DNA of 64,000 nucleotides from the NCBI RefSeq assembly GCF_905220365.1, contig NC_061136.1, forward strand, positions 6,427,702 to 6,491,701, written 5' to 3'. Source of the DNA: Vanessa cardui (lineage: Eukaryota > Arthropoda > Insecta > Lepidoptera > Nymphalidae). A program made the translations under genes and the position numbers. Below, in pieces: positions 33,081-44,289 of this stretch. The first letter of the stretch is position 1, and each line of letters begins with the position of its first letter. The notes beneath the pieces were generated by a model. It was not told where the DNA came from and ran no database searches. It was given only the letters and a program-made list of their open reading frames with translations.

Positions 33081-33297
33081 TCACCTTCTTTGAAAGTGCA
33101 GGATTGATCGTTCTCAGACATATTTAGATAAATGGAGTCAGTCAAAGTAACAACGACTTATTTCATGCTGCTAGTCAAAAGGATTCGCTCCTGTTAGGGC
33201 GAAGGCTTGGAACTTCGGTTATTATTCATGTTCTTATGAAAACTTTTATTAGAGACAAGCGGTTTTAGTTAATAATTTCAATAAGTATTTTTTCGTA

Positions 33298-33455
33298 GGT
33301 ACGCCACTCTGAGTTCCCGGGCATTACATTTCCAGGCCGAGTAGATCTACAAAAAGTTCATTAGATTTCTACGTTGTTTTCGATCTGGATGATTGTGGTA
33401 CCGTCGCTACTTCTAATTACATTGGGATCAGAGTAATATAATTATGTAATGTTCT
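33298..33455 (+). mobile_element. tRNA-derived SINE family A, fragment
   Basis: TACGCCACTCTGAGTTCCCG, ATTTCTACGTTGTTTTCGAT and TTACATTGGGATCAGAGTAA match the body and 3' half of the 3.4 kb copy. Box A is missing and box B is damaged. Confidence 0.65.
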
Positions 33456-33459
33456 GCAA

Positions 33460-34670
33460 TATTTATTTATTATTTTATTTTAAATAAATAAATGAATATC
33501 TATTTTTTTATTTAAGTATAGTATAATTGACACGCAATTGATTTATATAAAAGTAAATTTCATTTTCAACCGTAACCCATAAACTCCGAACAAAAGCAAT
33601 CCGACCGAGAATAGTGACGCGAACAACATGAATCGAAGTTTAGCGGTTACCGGACTTATCGGTTTTACCACTTCTGAAACAATAGTACGATAAAACACAA
33701 CGAAACTCGAGTTTCAAAGTTTTATGATGTATGGTTGTGTTTGGGTACAAATTTGGGACGGTACGAGATATACTGACAACTTATTCGACGATTTATCATA
33801 TTGTTGTGATAAATTATTTTTATACATTTTTAAGTAGCATTGTTTTATAATAAAATAGACAAGGAACAGATGCCACGACGGGTTGATACATAAGTTTGAA
33901 AGATACTTTCAAACAACCGCATTAAAGTAAGAGGTCGTCGAGGTTTGATTATTAATAAAATATTGAATGTACTGTTATTGACAATGAGCCTCTATAGATT
34001 CACTATAGTATAGGTTACACACTGGCCAGTGTCAAAATCGTCGCAGGTTTAAATATTACATCTTAATTGACAAACTGACCCATATATACCGCTTTTATTT
34101 GGCTGAAAAGTAATAAAAGTAATCGTATTAAAAAAAATCTATAATTTAATTGTAATAGAAAATTCCTTTTTTTATAGGTAGCTTGTTTATGGATTATTTT
34201 TAACTGATTTACAACGATATATTTAGTATATTTTTGTGATATTTATACATGAAAGACATTTAGATACGAACAAAATTTAATTGAAATGATTTTTCAATTC
34301 AATTGACAGAATACAATACAAAATAATTTTTATATTAAAGCATAAATAAGAAGTAAGGCAACATTAAAAAACGTAAAAGATTTTAAAGGTAGTTTTAATA
34401 TTGAAAGAAGCCTTTACAAATCATCTATCAAAATAATCTGAGGAAACTCTTAATCACTCGAGTTCACGAAAGCTGTGGCAGACGGCGACTGGTACACGAT
34501 TCATTTGTTACTTTTATAACCTTTGTTCATAATAAAAACGTTAGTGAGACGGCAATTCCGTTCGAAAGGCAAGCTTAATGATTTTGGGTTCATTGCACTT
34601 TAAAAACTTATAGCATGATTTATTCTTTGCATATGTCTAATATAAGTCTTGATTAATGATCTATCATATA
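33460..34670. other. Unassigned DNA
   Basis: No gene or repeat recognised. A GC-richer stretch (GGCAGACGGCGACTGGTACA) lies at about 34475-34500. Confidence 0.45.
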
Positions 34671-34674
34671 AACA

Positions 34675-34925
34675 TCGATTCGTGATAGCCCAGTGGTTAG
34701 AACGCGTTATTACCCGAGGATTGCGGGTTCAAACCCAGGTAAGCAACGCATTTGTATTTATTATTCATCTCTGTTTAATTACATTGAAACTCTACCACAT
34801 ACATATTATGTGCAGTGTGTTGGAATAGGCTTGAATAGCGTGGTTCTGGCAGAGCTGAATCGAGAAACCTCGTACTAGCCCATAAACGTCGTAAGAGCCC
34901 ACTAAGACGACTTGGGTTAAACGCA
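34675..34925 (+). mobile_element. tRNA-derived SINE family C
   Basis: Head with box A TAGCCCAGTGG (34686-34696) and box B GGTTCAAACCC (34726-34736), then the body ATTCATCTC, ACTCTACCACATACATATTA and GGAATAGGCTTGAATAGCGT. It lacks a cloverleaf, so this is a SINE and not a tRNA gene. It may belong to the Metulj-type SINEs described from Heliconius (recall, unchecked). Confidence 0.7.
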
Positions 34926-34929
34926 TATA

Positions 34930-36600
34930 TCAATAACATCACAGCTTCAATAATCTATATAGTAACGCTACTACACGTATACACAAGTAACACACAAGTA
35001 AAATGATTCCAGGATGATTTGCGTCCTGTAGGGTTGGCTATAAAAGTCAGCATTATCTTTTACCCTGGAAAGTAATAAAAACACTGCATGGAAAATATCG
35101 TTGTAATGTATTGGCAGGCCGTGCATCGCGACAGCAGTCTTAAATATTTAAAATGTCTCGAAGTAGTGATTAGTATCAAATGATTATTTTATCGAGATGT
35201 AGAACATAATCAATAACAATTTAAGGGCACATCTGTACTAGCAATATTATTAATAAGTCCTTTTTTTATTGTTACCATTTATATAGTTTTGGTGTCTGAT
35301 ATAAATGTATATTAAATATCGAAATAAAATATTGCAAGTGACCATTTTTAACCATTTTTATTTAAATACTATAAAAGCGATACCTTAAAGTGTTGGAATA
35401 TATTGCGAGTCTTATGATTTTCTTAATTGTAATTAAGTTTACTATCTATTTGAGTTCCTGCAACTAAAGTAAGCTGCATCTCTCGACTTAATACTTCTTC
35501 TTGAAACTATTACTACCAAAATTAATTTATTCTTATACATTATATGTGAAAACCAAAGTTAAGCTTTAGTCGCCGTAGTTTAGTCACAAGATCATGTTGT
35601 TTATGTGTATCTTTTTATCTCCTCAATCTCATGCAGTGAAATGAATTCTAAATAAATAGCAAGGAAAATAAATCAAGCATTGTTGAGTCGAAATACGAAA
35701 AAATTTCATCACAACAATGCTCGTTGAAAAATGTCGGAACGGAAGTATGCACGGTACTTTTTGTCTTTGTTACACCGGAAATGAATGTAATTCGGCACAT
35801 GATTCTTTTTTTTTTTTTTTTTGAAAATTCTGTTTCAAAAATACAGCTTGAATAATGACGACAAATTTTAATAGGCCTTACACCTTTTTTATTTAAATTC
35901 CGTGCATGGTGAGCTAAACATTTTTTTGTTTTTATTTTCATTGTTCTTTTTTTACATTTATGTCTGGTAACACCGTAAATATATAGGTTGACATACGTGT
36001 CAGATTATAGAATTTATAAACAGTAAAAATAATAACATAATTTTCTGACGCTATATGATTAATTTTGGTAGTTGTTATACGTTTCAGAAGCGCATGTTTT
36101 GATAGTGGAAAACGTTTCGTAGGGAAAGGTTCCGTTTAAAAAAAATTCTGTAGATACATCATTATGTTACATATATTAGTATCCCTGACGGTTGAAAAAT
36201 TTTGTGAGACAACAGACAAATCAATTTTGAATTATGGTTTATGAGTTTTAAAAAAAACTTCTATTTGTAATTGAAAAAAAAAAGATTCGAATGTTCGACA
36301 TCTATTTTCGGACTTCTGGTTTTCTATTCCTGGAACCTCGGTTCACCCTTTTCCGTCCTTCGTTATCCGTCTTTTGATCTCTGCAAGAATCAGGATCAAG
36401 CAGTAATAATAAATGATTTTGGGATAAGAGAACGATTTTAATACATGTATCTGTATGTTGACATAACATTCCAATTTCTATAATGATTTTAGCATAATTC
36501 GTAGAAATTCTGGAAGTTAACATATATAACCTTACCTTTGTAAATTTAAATAAACCAATCATAGCAATCAATATTTTTTTAATAAAAAAATAATGCAAGT
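34930..36600. other. Unassigned DNA with a T17 run
   Basis: A run of 17 T lies at 35806-35822 inside a minus-strand frame of 97 codons (35648-35941) that has no recognisable domain. A minus-strand frame (36302-36697) crosses the CA repeat; its last part is discussed in the findings. Confidence 0.4.
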
Positions 36601-36606
36601 CTAACT

Positions 36607-36656
36607 TCAGACACAACACAACAACACACACACAAACACACACGCACACACACAAT
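36607..36656. repeat. (CA)n-rich microsatellite, imperfect
   Basis: ACACAACACAACAACACACA and further CA units with AAACA and GCACA interruptions. Confidence 0.85.
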
Positions 36657-37294
36657 AAACTAATATTTTGTAGGTACAGTTGTCTGATCTTAAACAACTG
36701 ATGCAGTTCCTCGGTCTATTCATCACTACATAGCGATCAGGTCTCTAAAGATTTAGTTTTGATCAATAAAATTATAGGATGGCAATTGTCACTTGTTTTA
36801 ATATTCCTGTAAATTTTTATAGTAGAAGGATTTTTTTACCGACTTTTCATTTTACATTAAATAAAAAAAATAGAAAAATATTTATCATTCCATCACTTTG
36901 TGATCACATAACGTGGAAATATAGGATAGATTTTTTAAAACTCGCAGCTTTGATTGATACCATCGGTCTATAGGATATATTTTTATCGAGACAAATAAAT
37001 ATTTTCTCAGTTTTCGAATATTAAAAATAAATAAATAACAACAAAGTCGACGAAATCGAAAACGTTGGTGACTCGTAAAAGCGTATATTGCGCCGGGAAA
37101 TTTAATATGCACCAATTTATGGAATCCCTTTGTAAGCATATTACTTTCTATCGGCCTATATAAGAGGGAAATAATATCACTAAGGAGATTACGCACATGC
37201 GACTATGGTTCAGGTGGGTGTCGAAATTGTCCCCCATTACACACGCTCTGCCGGACCATTTCATAGCAACTGATGTGAAATCGTTAGGAACGAG

Positions 37295-37425
37295 GAACGC
37301 CTTCACATTCATGTCTTGTATGTAAATTTTACCTTTGCACGAATGAGTTTTGTTGATAAAAATTTGAGAAAAGTAACTAAGGATTTATGATACGTTCAAA
37401 ATATACTGAATTTCAGTTAGTTTAT
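37295..37425 (+). repeat. Local repeat O, copy 1
   Basis: CCTTCACATTC, ATGTCTT, TTTGCACGAATGAG, AAAAGTAACT and AAAATATACTGAA blocks recur in the same order and orientation at 38345-38470. Confidence 0.45.
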
Positions 37426-37515
37426 TAGAATATTTAATACGTAATTTTGAGTCGCTATGTATAGATAAGTAAAAGTAATTGTAAATCAAAATGTAAATTC
37501 TACTCAACAATAAAA

Positions 37516-37755
37516 GCAACAGCCTGTAAATTTCCCACTGCTGGGCTAAGGCTTCCTCTCCACGCTGATTGGTTGGTGGAATACACGTCTGGCAGAATTT
37601 CTATGAAATTAGACACATGCAGATTTCCTTACGATGTTTTCCTTTATCACCGAGCACGAGATGAATTATAAACACAAATTAAGCACACGAATATAATAAT
37701 AAAAGTGGTCCTTCCCTGGGTTTGACCGTGATCTCGGCTGACTAAGATACTAGTG
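37516..37755 (-). mobile_element. tRNA-derived SINE family C
   Basis: Plus strand shows AGCCTGTAAATTTCCCACTG, CTGGGCTAAGGCTTCCTCTC, GGTTGGTGGAATACACGTCT, GAAATTAGACACATGCAGAT, ACGATGTTTTCCTTTATCAC and ATGAATTATAAACACAAATT, then a damaged tRNA head. Good 3' end, poor promoter. Confidence 0.75.
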
Positions 37756-37799
37756 GCTTGTACGGTTTTAATCCACGACCTTCGTTTAACATATTTATA

Positions 37800-38340
37800 T
37801 TTAAATTATCTTAAAATAAATACATAAAATACCAACCTAATACTTGTGCATATAAATCAGTATTCACTTCATGTAACCAAGCTGGTTAATACGGTTCTAA
37901 ATCTTTTTAGGTCCCGGCTAGAAAAGGAAACAGCCGGAGGCTTTAAGCTCTTAACGGCCGCTTTACTCAGGCCATATTTTGTGTAGCGGTACTTTGATAC
38001 TGTAATCTACTTGGATTACGATAGTTTTGTTGAGGCTACTGCTATTTTAGTTATATATGTAAACAATATAGAATATTTATATTATAATACAAAATGGTCT
38101 TTATATTTTGTTGTCTTTTTTATGTAAATCGACATACATAAATATTCTGTTTTCAATTATAGATATAAGGTCTCTTTAGTTCAACTAGATGATTATTACT
38201 TTTCCGTGGTCTGTGGTGGTAAGTTGTTTTTTGGAAAAAACAAAAATTATAGCATCATAAATAGAACAATAATAAAAATAAATGTGTAATCACGATTTAA
38301 GTTAATACTATTTTTTAATCTGGCAACACATTGACTAAAA
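37800..38340. other. Unassigned DNA
   Basis: No gene or repeat recognised. Confidence 0.5.
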
Positions 38341-38344
38341 CGTC

Positions 38345-38470
38345 TTCACATTAAATTGACAATGTCTTATACATTAAATTTGTCTTCGCACGAATAAGCC
38401 TTGTTATCGCTTTGAGTAAAAGTAACTTACAATTTATGAATAATCAAAGTATACTGATTGAAAATATTTT
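38345..38470 (+). repeat. Local repeat O, copy 2
   Basis: Direct partner of 37295-37425 (TCTTCGCACGAATAAGCCTT, AAAGTAACTTACAATTTATG, AAAGTATACTGA), diverged with small gaps. Confidence 0.45.
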
Positions 38471-39037
38471 GATGTTGTTTATCATTTCTCTTTTGTTTGT
38501 TGAGATAAATGGATCATTTGAGAAATAATTGAGGCCAAAAATTGTTTTTCTATAACCAGTTGATCTTCATTACACAATAAAAGAGATGAGAGGTAACGGA
38601 ATAGAAACGATGGAAGAATCTTTCATTGATTATTATTTTATATTGACAAGTCCTTATTCGTTTCTGAGTTAACTAATGAACTTTAATACATATTAGATTT
38701 AAGATCTCAGTATACATATACAACTAGTTATCTATTGAGATTTTAAATAATATTTTTATTTTAAAAATTCTCTGATGATAAAATTGATTAGCCATAAATT
38801 AAAAAAGCCCTCAAAGTATTTAGTTAAATCTTGAAAATATAAATATTTATTATGGAATTAGCAAAACGTGCCAGAAGTAACATAATAACAGTTACAAATA
38901 AAAATAAAAACAAAAGTTATTTCAACGAAAATTGCCTCTATAATGAAAATTTTATATGCAAATAAACTTGAAAGAAAGTAAATTACATAATTATGTCGTC
39001 AAGCTGTCGACATTCAAAAGGCTAAGAGTTGAAAATA

Positions 39038-39185
39038 TAGTTCGACTACATTCGTATCTCATAATTGCGACCACCATCAAGGGTCTACGTGAATGCCGTT
39101 CTGACGAGCGCAGATAGCTGAAGCGTACGTTGTATGTAGCTCTTTTGATGAAACCATGATTACACCCTACATACGCATATATGCT
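39038..39185 (-). repeat. Dispersed repeat L, copy 2
   Basis: Inverted partner of 32929-33080, about 6 kb away. The minus-strand 65-codon frame (38991-39188) reads through it without stops (NHGFIKRATYNV, PLMVVAIMRYECSR); in copy 1 the equivalent frame is broken by a stop. Confidence 0.55.
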
Positions 39186-39189
39186 CAAT

Positions 39190-40050
39190 AATGATTCATA
39201 TAAATTGTATCTGGAAATGACTTTATTTGATAAAATAATTATTATGAACAGTATTAAAAATTTGTATATTTTTTAAATCAAGATTGTTAGTAACGATAAA
39301 AGTAAAATGTAGATTGATCAATTAGTTTTCACATTTCACGGAAGGGGGTGGGGTAATAATATTAATTTTATGTAAGTACCTCTGACAATACTTATGCAGA
39401 ATCACATAATTATCGGTTAAATAGCTAAAATGCGAGAGTGTAACAAACAAATTAATTTTCGTATGTGTGACGTCATCTAGGATAAAGCTAGATGTGAAAA
39501 CAATTATATGTTTATTGTGAATGTTCTGTTGACTAGAAAACATTGAATTGATCGTTGATTGGAAAAATCATATCCGTTTCTTGTACAATTATTTGTTCCG
39601 GAACAAAACGTAATTAAAACGACAAAACATTTATTGTTTTATTTCATTTTAGTATGACATCGTGAAATTGCCATCCAATTATTTATAAAAATTTTAGAGG
39701 AAGATTGGTCCTACCAATAAGTTCAACTATTTATTATTATTAATAGTTATTTATTTCATTTATATCAATCGAATTATTAGTGGTAGACTAACAATCACAT
39801 GACCCACATGATCAGTAGCAGTCATCTTGATCAATACACACTAGCCTATATTATTTTTAAATTGACTATGCATTACTAACCATGAAATACAAGATGTGTT
39901 TGTTTGCTTATAATCACACTGGATCACACAATTTAACACCAGACATGAATACAAAGTGACCATTCAAAATATTAACGTTTGCAATACTCCCACTGTTGAA
40001 AATGCGTTGAATTTTACTATTTATTTATTACGTGTGTTATATTGGTTGCC
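39190..40050. other. Unassigned AT-rich DNA
   Basis: No gene or repeat recognised. Confidence 0.5.
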
Positions 40051-40054
40051 GAAA

Positions 40055-40250
40055 TGGCATAGATATTGGTCCTGTAAGCAATATTCATCATTGCTGCTTT
40101 AGTGATGCGCCACTAACTTTGGAAACTAAGATGTTATCCCTGGTGTCTGTACACTGATACATTCATATTTAAAATTGAAACACTACAATAGAAAGTATCA
40201 TTGTTTAGCGGTAGAATGTATGATAAGTGGGTGCTACCCATCCAAACCAA
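40055..40250 (-). mobile_element. Family B retroposon, old copy
   Basis: Plus strand: GTGATGCGCCACTAACTTTG, GAAACTAAGATGTTATCCCT, TTTAGCGGTAGAATGTATGA and TAAGTGGGTGCTACCCATCC match the family B complement. Confidence 0.55.
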
Positions 40251-40259
40251 TAGTTATAT

Positions 40260-41025
40260 ATATACTTTTGATTAATTTATTTGCATTTGACAATCGAAAA
40301 AATAATTGACTTTCTAATATACTGTTCTGTATTGCTATTGTACAATTCACAATCTACCTATATTGCTTTCAATTTTAATGTGACTGTAATCATGAATCAT
40401 GCATGGCGATTAGTTTGATATCAATGTTTTAGTTGTGTAAATATAGAGAATAAAAATCTAAAATTAAATATAATTTATAAATTGTAACTAAAAGTAAAAT
40501 AAAATTATAAAGAAAAAAAAAATAACAAAATAGTCAATTTTATTCATTAATTTCGTAGTATGACTACTACTATATACTCATAACTTTTTCCTGATTTATT
40601 TTCAAGTCTTTTGTTTCTTTTTCAATTAGGCATTAAAACCTTTCTTTAAAACTTTTCTTTAAATTCATTTCATTACTTAAATTAAATAGGATTGTATTTA
40701 AAATTTTACTTTTTTTATTACAAATTTTGCGGTCATATGATCCGGTAATTTTGGATTCGGCTACGTGCTTCCAGCAATGAGATTCTTTATACGTTGAGCA
40801 GTAATCTGGTCTGTTCCATATTCGAAATTGACGCTCAACGCATCAAGAGGAAAAAAAAAATATTCGACTTGTAAATTGTATGTAAATTGCCATTAATAAT
40901 TTGCAAAGATTTTTTACTATTTCCTGAGTACTTTAATTGTGTTACTTTGTATTATATATAGAGGTTATAAATTTAATAAATATATTAATAAAAGCCGCAT
41001 CTAGTTTTGCTGTAACTATGTACCA
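40260..41025. other. Unassigned AT-rich DNA
   Basis: No gene or repeat recognised. Confidence 0.5.
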
Positions 41026-41027
41026 CT

Positions 41028-41120
41028 TAACATATATAGAGTTGACACGCCTTTGTATTGCGCTTATTCGAGCTAAATAAAAACCGCTGCTGTACTCGAA
41101 TATGAAACCACCAGATCAAA
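41028..41120 (+). repeat. Dispersed repeat K, copy 2
   Basis: Inverted partner of 32093-32184: ACATATATAGAGTTGACACG, CCTTTGTATTGCGCTTATTC, GAGCTAAATAAAAACCGCTG. Confidence 0.5.
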
Positions 41121-41267
41121 TAATCACGAACAAATGTGGCTCTCTAGCTGATGACAATGTTGGAATCATTATTATTACATTATACAACATCCTCTCGAAC
41201 ATAAGTCAACGGGAAAGGTTAAGCACTAGCCAATAGCTGGGGTATATTATATCTGTATACAAATATG

Positions 41268-41495
41268 ATTGGGTCTCCTCTCTTCTTGAAGAGATTTTGA
41301 AGGTCATACAACTATGTCATTCTAATGCGGATAAATGGATGGATGTGTATTTACTCGAGATGTTTTCTTTCACCACCGAGCATGTGTAAATAAAAATACA
41401 AACTGAGCAAATGAAAATACAGTGATACTTACCTGAACCTAGACACAAGATTATCGGTTATTATTTACGTGTACTAACCACTAGGTTGCCTCGGC
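41268..41495 (-). mobile_element. tRNA-derived SINE family C, diverged
   Basis: TGGGTCTCCTCTCTTCTTGA, GAGATGTTTTCTTTCACCAC, CGAGCATGTG and TACTAACCACTAGGTTGCCT (complement of the box A region) follow the family order. Confidence 0.6.
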
Positions 41496-41499
41496 TTCC

Positions 41500-42350
41500 T
41501 TTCATTTAATGATCACTATATTAGCAAAATATACAGATAATGTTTTATTAATAGATACTAAACATATTTCTTTATAAAAGTTACAGATAGATTTGGCTAT
41601 AGAAATTGACTTTTGCGTTTGTGTTTTGTAAAATAGAATTTTATAAAGATGATTATTATGTAATGTGGTTACGTATACCTAATTTTCATAAGAAAGAATG
41701 TGCGATAACGCAATTTGGAGCAGTGTATTAAAATTTCATAAGCCAACCCACGGCGCTTTAATAAATGAGCTGCCGAGGGTTCGGCGCATTTATTAAAACG
41801 TATCTAAATATTGCATTAAGCCCTTTGTTTGCTGAGGACTTATGAAAATTGAACGCCTATTATAGCCCTCTAGTATCTAATATCTATCTGCAAACATTTT
41901 CAGGACCAAAATAATAAGAGCGTTATTAACGCATGAATATTTTGTTTTTAATTAATAAAGGAATGAGAGGGCCCTTGTTTGCTTAATAAAATAAATTAAA
42001 ACGATATTCTAATTTAATATCGATATTAATCTTCGAAGAATTTTAAACACGATATTATTTTGTTATTTTTATTTTTTTTATCTGTGTGTTTTTTTAGTGT
42101 TTCATTTTATATTAATCATAAAAGTAAAGTTTGTGGTCATCATATATTCTACCGAAAAACAACGATGGTATTAGGGCTGGCCTTAACCATTTAGACATCC
42201 CGGGTTGGACATGCTTTCGGCGCGCTTTTATATCACTAGAGTTAGAATGGGAAATACTGAGACGGTCCTTGAAATTATACGTGTGATGGCTATATTTTTC
42301 TGTTAGCATAAATGCAGTTTAATCAAGCTCACTAACAATATGCGTATGGT
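41500..42350. other. Unassigned DNA
   Basis: No supported gene. A minus-strand 65-codon frame (42112-42309) is not recognised. Confidence 0.45.
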
Positions 42351-42454
42351 ATATGTGGAGGATATGTAGTGCGGGTGTAGAAGACTCCAGATCTCGGCTT
42401 TAAATTTGACGCCCAGAGCCTTCGCCCAATCGCGCCCTCTCCCTAACGCTGGCT

Positions 42455-42580
42455 AGCACTGTTGGTTTCCGGTTTAAAGGGTTCCCGAGCCAGTGTTACT
42501 CTAGTCCTAGACGATATATGTATATCATAACATTTTAGTGTTCAGACCAAGTCAAAAGGGAATGCAATTCCTGATAGAAT
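42455..42580 (+). mobile_element. Family B retroposon, short relic
   Basis: GTTGGTTTCCGGTTTAAAGG and GTTCCCGAGCCAGTGTTACT correspond to the centre of family B. The ends are unrecognisable. Confidence 0.4.
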
Positions 42581-42599
42581 GTATAGTTAATGATGATTT

Positions 42600-44280
42600 G
42601 TTGACGAGTTCATAATAATTGAATATATTATTGTTTACTTGAATTAAAGTGACAGCACTTTTATCGTATTATCAAAACTTTCGTACTACCGGGAATTCGT
42701 TAATTTATTCGTATTTGCTCTTTTAATATAATTCAATTCAATTCATTCAATTTCAATTTTAATACTGTCCAAATTTAGAAACGTCTAACAAAATATTTAT
42801 CAATCTTTTCATTTAAAGTATTTTCGAATGGGAAGAATTAAAGTATCAAATTCAATTACAAGCAAATTAATTTTAATTATTACCTTTTATTCTATATTAT
42901 ATAAATTTCGTTGGGGCAAAGTCAACTTTAAAAATTTACTTAAAATATTATTTAACAGTCCAGGCTATTATAAATTTTGGATATTAATTATAATTGCTAA
43001 TGAAGAGGAATTTTGTAAGTTGGGCCATCAATCTTCTGACGACAGAATGATGTATGACCCCAGCCTTCGGCAGGGGCACATAAATTTGAGATATACCATC
43101 GTGTTGACTCAATAATAAATGCACATCACTTTATGATAAATAAATATTAATAATTTTGAAATATTACAAGTGTTTTAAAATTTCAATATTTTTCTCAAAG
43201 GAGAAAATATTGCATCTATGAACAAAAGCATTGAAGGATAAGTATGATATTATATAGATAAATTTAGATTTAAACTAAAATTGTAGATTTTAGTTTGGAA
43301 ACAAAACACCTTGGATCAGAGAAAGGGTCGGCAAAAGAAACTCAGCAAACAAAGTGCATACATATTTAGTTGTCATTTTAAACAAGAATTTATAAATTAA
43401 CAAAATAAAATCATCCGTAGTACAAATAAGCAACACATTAATTAAAGCTATTAGAGCTAAGCTAAATTTCACGTTGAACTAAAAGTATAACTAAAGAATA
43501 TATGAGCGCTCATATATTTAAAGGAATACTAATTATAATAATAATGTTACACATAAAACTTCAAAAACTCTTCTAAAATGTGATATATGAGTACCGACAG
43601 TTTAACCAGAAAATATTGCCACACAAACTTTCGAAAGTATCAACAAAGAGCTTGTCAGAGTAATCCCTCTGAGAACAAGGCAAAATATTTGTTTATGAAA
43701 CTTGACAAGTATGAAAAAACAATTCTGGTGTAAGCGTGATCGAATATCGCAAAAATATATCTTCGAAGTAAATATTTTTGCATATTTTCGAGTAAAGATG
43801 ACGATGAGGTTAGAAAAAAGCGGATCCTAATTGATAGCGTTTTCTGAGTTGTGAATTTGTGAAACAATGTGAGAAAATTTGCATTTCCAGATCTACCGGA
43901 AGATTTTGTGACGTGAACATATTACTGCTAATTCTTAGTTAAGCAAAGCAGTGAATTATGGGTACGTATCCTTCTAGTTAACAAGAGCAGCTGAATTTAC
44001 CAATCCTTAGAATATTTATGAAATATGTCTTTTCGAGTTTTGTAAAATAATAATAAATTTAGGAATCTTAATTAAAGTGATACTATCACATTAATAAATA
44101 TTCCTAAATTTATTTTATCTTTCTTGATCTTAAATTTTATGAACTTATTTCGTACAAATTTATTTTACTTAAATAGCATTTTTATATTTCAGTTAAGTTT
44201 TCTTATTAATAGCACAAGTTCGATTTTTATACTTATTTTTATTAACTTAAAATAATAAATAACGTAATACATATATACTA
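42600..44280. other. Unassigned AT-rich DNA with a 14 bp inverted repeat
   Basis: ATAAATTTAGGAAT (44053-44066) and ATTCCTAAATTTAT (44100-44113) are exact reverse complements, 33 bp apart. No gene seen. Confidence 0.5.
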
Positions 44281-44289
44281 TTGTAACAA

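Noticed and set aside
34680..34745. tRNA gene
   Set aside because: The tRNA-like head belongs to SINE family C and continues into its shared body.
35648..35941. 97-codon minus-strand frame
   Set aside because: It spans a T17 run (poly-lysine) and has no recognisable content.
36302..36697. 131-codon frame as a whole gene
   Set aside because: Its upstream half crosses a CA microsatellite (repeated CV) and has no domain; only the last part was kept as a weak exon idea.
36700..36780. Family E LINE tail (CATAGCGATCAGGTCTCT)
   Set aside because: Only a short resemblance without the surrounding blocks or the ATCGCTA stem.
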